Of a stretch of DNA of 64,000 bases, positions 60,398 through 64,000 are shown piece after piece. This DNA is from Lysobacterales bacterium (GTDB taxonomy: Bacteria > Pseudomonadota > Gammaproteobacteria > Xanthomonadales > Xanthomonadaceae), in assembly GCA_014946745.1 (NCBI GenBank), contig JADCRD010000001.1:2230427-2294426 (forward strand), read 5' to 3'. The translations under genes and the position numbers were made by a program. Position 1 is the stretch's first letter; each line of letters starts with the position of its first letter. The notes beneath the pieces are model-generated. The model was not told the DNA's origin, did not search any database, and worked only from the letters and a program-made list of their open reading frames with translations.

Positions 60398-60807
60398 CAG
60401 GCCTGCACCTGCGCAATCCAGTCCTGCAGGTTGTAGTAGTTGGTGACGCGGGTGATGTAGCCGTTCTCGATCTCGAAGAAGGCGCCACCCGGCAGCACGT
60501 AGCGCTGGCCGCGGGCCGGCGGCAGGCCTTCATCGTCGGCTTTGTACTCGCCGTGCACGACGTACTCGGCGGCCGCGCGTCGGCCATCGGCGGAGGCCAT
60601 CACCACGATGTCGGTGAGCTGCTCGGCGTAGCAGCGGTCCATGCGCCGCAGGAAGGCGCGGAAGGTCTCGCGGCCGGTTTCACGGGGGCCCTGGTTGAGG
60701 TCGTGAACCACGTTCTCGGCCAGCAGGGCGAGCAGGGTTTCGCGGTCGCCGCGGTTGAAGGCGGCGTAGTAGCGATCGATCAGGTCGAGGGTGTTGGTGG
60801 TGGGCAT
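60397..60807 (-). CDS. SnoaL-like/ketosteroid-isomerase-related protein
   Basis: A 136-residue NTF2-like protein: LDLIDRYYAAFNRGDRETLL, LLAENVVHDLNQGPRETGRE, EYVVHGEYKADDEGLPPARG, YVLPGGAFFEIENGYITRVT and NYYNLQDWIAQV. This matches the ketosteroid isomerase-related family. The reaction is unknown. ATG 60807 starts at the family N-terminus. Confidence 0.9.
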   Translation of the reverse strand: MPTTNTLDLIDRYYAAFNRGDRETLLALLAENVVHDLNQGPRETGRETFRAFLRRMDRCYAEQLTDIVVMASADGRRAAAEYVVHGEYKADDEGLPPARGQRYVLPGGAFFEIENGYITRVTNYYNLQDWIAQVQA

Positions 60808-61107
60808 GGGCACGAGCCGAGTCGGAAATGGGGGCGGAAGCCTGACAGCGCGCCGAAGTCTAGGGCAAGGCTGAAGAAACCAGCGTGCTCGCGCGCCACG
60901 GATCGCGTACCCGAGGATCGAGCGCGAAAGTGCTTGATCCGGGATGGCCGGGCCCGGCCAAAGCGTCTCCGCGCAGCGGCCGAAGGAGTCCGCCCCCGCG
61001 CCGGACTCGCGATGTCTCAACCACTCCCGGACGGAGTTGCTCGGAGCTTCCCGAGGACAGCGGCCCGCCGGCCGCCGGCCGCCGACTGCCGGATCGGGCG
61101 AATCGGC
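60808..61107. other. Intergenic region, no gene seen
   Basis: The 300 bases between the SnoaL-like gene and the IadA homologue hold no convincing gene. The part next to 61080 is extremely GC-rich, with repeated GCCGGCC units. It should hold the promoter of the SnoaL-GNAT-nitrilase transcript. Confidence 0.5.
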
Positions 61108-62268
61108 TCAGCGCAGTGCGAACACGCGCCCTGCGGCGATCGTGGTCTCCAAGGCCAGCGAATCGGCATCGAGCATCAGCAGGTCAGCGTCGGCCCCAAC
61201 TTCGATGCGGCCCTTGCGCGCAAGCCCCCAGACCGCCGCCGGACTTGAGGTGATCGGCTGCAGCGCGCGCTCAAGCGCTAGCCCATGCGACAGCACCGCC
61301 TCGCGCAGGCAGTCGAGCAGGCTGTGCATGGGCGCGAACTCGATCGACAGCAGTCGGCCCTGGGCATCGAAGCGCGGCAGGCTGGCCTGGCCGTCGGTGC
61401 TGAGCGTGATGCGCTCGATCGGCGCGCCGTCCTCCAGCAGGGCCAGCAGCGCACGCAGCGGCGGCACCTCGCCGGCTTCCAGCAGTGCGGCGCTGGTGCT
61501 GGCGGTGATGTCGATGCTGCCGCCGGCGTGCAGCCAGCGTCGCCCCTGGTCGAACAGGCGCGCGTTGCGGCTCATGTGGGTGGGATGCCACTGGCCGCGC
61601 GGCAGCGGCGTGCGCGCGCTGAGCTGCTCCAGCAGATCGATGCCGTCGGCGCCGTCGCCGACGTGGATCAGCACGGTGCCGCGCTTGCCGGCCAGCATGC
61701 CGCCGACGCGCGCGTCGGCGCCGATCCGCGCCAGCTCATCGAAGCTGGGCTGCGAGCCGCGGTGGTCGGCGATCGCGATCTCGCCCACGCCCAGCATCTC
61801 GGGAATCAGCACCAGATCCGTGCGCACGCTGCCAGTCAGCGTGGCCACCGGTACGCGATAGCTGCCGGACAGAACAAAGGCCGACAGGCCCTCCGCGTTG
61901 AGCGCCCGCGCGCAGGCCAGCAGGTCGGCGTGGCTGCGGGTGACTTCATCGGTGCCCAGCGCGCCGATGAGCGTAGTGACGCCCGCGCGCAGCGCATCCT
62001 CTGCGCGCAGCGGGTGCGCGCGGGTCGCGAAGCCGCCCTCGCCGCCACCGCCACCGATGTGCACCAGGCTGTCGACGAAGCCTGGCGCCAGCAGGCGCCC
62101 GCGCGCCTCGATGCGACGCAGCGGCAGCGCGCTGCCCGGCTGCAGATCGCGCCCGATGGCCAGCACCCGGCCGGCGGCAATCAGCACGTCCTGGCGGCCC
62201 AGCGGCGCAGGCGCGAAAACTTCGGCATCGGTGATCAGCAGCGCGGTGTCGCGATCTTCCAGCAGCAT
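61108..62268 (-). CDS. IadA-like isoaspartyl dipeptidase homologue with altered metal site
   Basis: A 386-residue amidohydrolase close to E. coli IadA: VDSLVHIGGGGGEGGFATRA, LSGSYRVPVATLTGSVRTDL, GEIAIADHRGSQP, GTVLIHVGDGADG, WHPTHMSRN, GGSIDITAS and LSTDGQASLP. The usual metal ligand His68 is Leu68, while His70 is kept; the carboxylated Lys162 of E. coli is matched by Glu163. The other ligands (His in LIHVGD, His in HPTHMSRN, Asp in STDGQ) and the substrate Glu, Tyr and Arg are kept. So it either uses a modified metal centre or has lost activity. It starts at ATG 62268, coupled to the YfcC-type permease. Confidence 0.88.
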   Translation of the reverse strand: MLLEDRDTALLITDAEVFAPAPLGRQDVLIAAGRVLAIGRDLQPGSALPLRRIEARGRLLAPGFVDSLVHIGGGGGEGGFATRAHPLRAEDALRAGVTTLIGALGTDEVTRSHADLLACARALNAEGLSAFVLSGSYRVPVATLTGSVRTDLVLIPEMLGVGEIAIADHRGSQPSFDELARIGADARVGGMLAGKRGTVLIHVGDGADGIDLLEQLSARTPLPRGQWHPTHMSRNARLFDQGRRWLHAGGSIDITASTSAALLEAGEVPPLRALLALLEDGAPIERITLSTDGQASLPRFDAQGRLLSIEFAPMHSLLDCLREAVLSHGLALERALQPITSSPAAVWGLARKGRIEVGADADLLMLDADSLALETTIAAGRVFALR

Positions 62269-63680
62269 CAGTGGTATCCCGTCAGTACGCCAAGGGCGAC
62301 AAATCCGGCCGCCATGGCCAGCAGAAGAAGTTCGAAGCGCCAGACGATGCGCAGCCACTCGGCCCAGCTGAGCCCGGCCACGCCGGTGGCGCCAATCAGC
62401 ACGGCCGAGGTCGGCACGACCAGGTTGGTCAAGCCATCGCCGAGCTGGAAGGCCAACACCGACACCTGACGCGTGACCCCAACCAGATCACCCAGGCCGG
62501 CCATCAGCGGCATGGTAATGGCTGCCTGCGCGGAACCCGAGGTCACGAAAAAGTTGAAGCCCGACTGCAGGCCGAACATGCCGAGCGCCGCCAGCATCGG
62601 CGGTGCGCCGTCGAACACCCAGGCCATCGCATAGAGAAACGTGTTGAGCACCGAAGGCACATGCGGATCGGTGCCGCCCAGCAGCCACAGCAAGCCCTTC
62701 GCGGCGGCGATCACGAGCGCCACCGGCACCATCGAGCGCACGCCGTCGGTGAAGACCTCGGCGATGCGGTTCGCCCCCAGCCGCCGGTCGATGAAGCAGA
62801 TCAGGCCGCTGACGAGACCCAAGGTGAAGAACTGCGCGGCGATCTCGGGCAGGTAGTACTGGCGCTGGCTCACGCCCCAGACGATCCACACCACTGTGGC
62901 CAGCACCGCGAGCAGGATGGCGCGGTCGGCCCAGCGCAGCGGCTCGGCGCGGATCAGCTCGGCGACATCGCTGGCATCCGCCCGCTGCGCACTGCGGTGG
63001 CGCAGCGCGTAGCGCAGGGTGAAGGCGATGCCCACCGCGGTGAAGCAGGCCCACATGGCCATGCGGAAGTCGGCGCCGGACAGGGGCTTGAGCCCGGCAA
63101 TGCCCTGCGCCACCAGCACGCTGAAGGGGTTGGCCCACGAGGTCGCGAAGCCGATCTGGCTGGCCATGTAGGTGCACATCACCGCCGACGCCCGCGGCAG
63201 GCCGAGGCGGTCGGTCAGCGGCAGCAGCAGGGCGATGAAGGCGATGGTCTCCTCACCCATGCCGAAGATCGCGCCGCCCAGCGAAAAGGCGATGAACAGC
63301 ACGCTGAGCAGCAGCCAGTCGCGGCTGCCGGTGAGCGCGATCAGACGCAGCAGGCCGCGATCGATCGCGCCTGAGGCCTGCACCACGGCGAAGCTGCCGC
63401 CGATGAGGAAGACCAGCGCGATGACGCCGATGGCCGCGCTTTCGCGACTCCCCGAGGTGAGGCCCTCGAACAGGAAGTTGAGAAAGCCGCGCCCCTCGCC
63501 GGCCGAAAACAGGCTGAGGCCATGCTCCGGCTCGACCAGGCTGAAACTGGCCAGCGACAACGGCTGGCCGGGCGCGAACTGGCCCGCCGGCACCAGCAGG
63601 GCCAGCAGGCTGAAGCCCGCGGCGACGAGGAACAGCAGCAGCAGGGTGTTGAGGCCCTTCGATTCAGGACTGGCTTTCAA
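62268..63680 (-). CDS. YfcC-family membrane transporter
   Basis: A 470-residue inner-membrane protein with about 12 helices and TTG start 63680 (ribosome-binding site GGAGAG four bases upstream). Family segments: VPAGQFAPG, IGGSFAVVQASGAIDRGLL, FGMGEETIAFIALLLPLTD, YMASQIGFATSWANPFSVLV and GLQSGFNFFVTSGSAQAAIT with QLGDGLTNLVVPTSAVLIG near the C-terminus. YfcC/DcuC-type carriers move basic amino acids or C4-dicarboxylates. Coupling to the IadA homologue suggests import of peptides or aspartate-like products, which is inference. Confidence 0.9.
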   Translation of the reverse strand: MKASPESKGLNTLLLLFLVAAGFSLLALLVPAGQFAPGQPLSLASFSLVEPEHGLSLFSAGEGRGFLNFLFEGLTSGSRESAAIGVIALVFLIGGSFAVVQASGAIDRGLLRLIALTGSRDWLLLSVLFIAFSLGGAIFGMGEETIAFIALLLPLTDRLGLPRASAVMCTYMASQIGFATSWANPFSVLVAQGIAGLKPLSGADFRMAMWACFTAVGIAFTLRYALRHRSAQRADASDVAELIRAEPLRWADRAILLAVLATVVWIVWGVSQRQYYLPEIAAQFFTLGLVSGLICFIDRRLGANRIAEVFTDGVRSMVPVALVIAAAKGLLWLLGGTDPHVPSVLNTFLYAMAWVFDGAPPMLAALGMFGLQSGFNFFVTSGSAQAAITMPLMAGLGDLVGVTRQVSVLAFQLGDGLTNLVVPTSAVLIGATGVAGLSWAEWLRIVWRFELLLLAMAAGFVALGVLTGYH

Positions 63681-63857
63681 TCAACTCTCCGAAACAGAAA
63701 TTCCAAGTCTTTGGAAACCCACACAGGCGATCGCTCGCGCGCAAGCCAAGCCCTCGCGAGGCGAGCCCACCCTGAGGCAACCCACCCGACGCGCGCGGGC
63801 GGATCTTTCCCCTACGCACCCCACGTAGAAGCCCAGCGTCAAGCCCGGCGAAGCGCA

Positions 63858-63953
63858 GGTGGGTCAAGACCCACCCTATGCAGATGAGGTCCATAGGGTG
63901 GGTCTTGACCCACCCTATGCAAGTGCGGCCCATAGGGTGGGTCTTGACCCACC
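63858..63953. repeat. Second triple GGTGGGTCTTGACCCACC cluster
   Basis: Three 18-base palindromes at 63858-63875, 63897-63914 and 63936-63953 are separated by CTATGCA- and CATAGG-type spacers. They match the cluster at 16.4 kb in sequence and spacing. The whole 63681-64000 tail shows no gene. Confidence 0.85.
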
Positions 63954-64000
63954 GCAACCGCCACATCGCGTCAACCGCAGCTCGCCAATGATGAAGCCCG

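Overview
The window is high-GC chromosomal DNA from a gammaproteobacterium, most likely of the order Lysobacterales (Xanthomonadales). The evidence is gene content and order (lptE-holA-nadD-rsfS-rlmH, an agmatine deiminase/N-carbamoylputrescine amidase pair, an sdhCDAB operon with its assembly factors, lolC-lolD-comEC), frequent ATGA/GTGA/TGATG gene overlaps, and intergenic (GGGATTC)n-type heptamer repeats that I recall from that order. There is no phage, plasmid, integrase, transposase, CRISPR array or rRNA. One tRNA is present: tRNA-Pro(TGG).

Layout. 1-3.2 kb: partial MltD-like transglycosylase (-), divergent HerA-like ATPase (+), and the zinc-free L36 paralogue. 3.4-8.0 kb: a compact + strand cluster of BamE-like lipocalin-sized secreted protein, aguA, aguB, TraB-family protein, DUF938 methyltransferase and a small membrane protein; aguA/aguB convert agmatine to putrescine. 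8.2-10.0 kb: a truncated 2OG-Fe(II) oxygenase remnant, a Nudix hydrolase, and an Xre/RES toxin-antitoxin pair. 10.1-16.2 kb (-): rlmH, rsfS, nadD, holA, lptE, tRNA-Pro, leuS. 16.6-19.2 kb (+): cNMP/CBS/DUF294 protein and DnaQ-type exonuclease. 19.2-25.8 kb (-): zipA, comEC, lolD, lolC/E, ygfX, sdhE, MAPEG protein. 26.1-29.9 kb (-): sdhB, sdhA, sdhD, sdhC and an SdhAF4-like DUF1674 gene, with ygfZ divergent. 31-38 kb: orphan PhnD-like binding protein, cbpA-like, hsp20, folA, thyA, lgt, rlmI, dgkA. 37.5-44 kb: DUF533 and AIM24 proteins, isoaspartyl peptidase, OmpA, FadH-type reductase. 44.4-51 kb: SleB-like hydrolase, prpE, mdh, glutaredoxin-like gene, aminotransferase, SprA-related metalloprotease, YkgJ protein. 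51.3-58.6 kb (-): three large tandem paralogous secreted proteins of unknown function plus the tail of a fourth. 58.9-63.7 kb (-): nitrilase-family amidase, GNAT, SnoaL-like protein, a diverged isoaspartyl dipeptidase and a YfcC-type permease.

How the genes work together. Most genes are core metabolism. The clearest pathway units are agmatine to putrescine (aguAB), succinate dehydrogenase with two different SdhA flavinylation/assembly factors (SdhE and SdhAF4-like) and the Fe-S helper YgfZ nearby, thymidylate/folate (thyA-folA), and breakdown of isoaspartyl peptides (secreted IaaA-type enzyme, cytoplasmic IadA homologue and adjacent permease).

The most unusual parts are the tandem paralogue array, whose C-terminal halves look homogenised and which has an 11-C homopolymer upstream of its first gene; the IadA homologue with two altered metal-ligand positions; heptamer and GGTGGGTCTTGACCCACC palindromic repeats in sensitive intergenic positions around sdh; and two probable single-base frameshifts near gene starts (rsfS, MAPEG). 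No sequence search was possible, so family names rest on recognised motifs and gene order.
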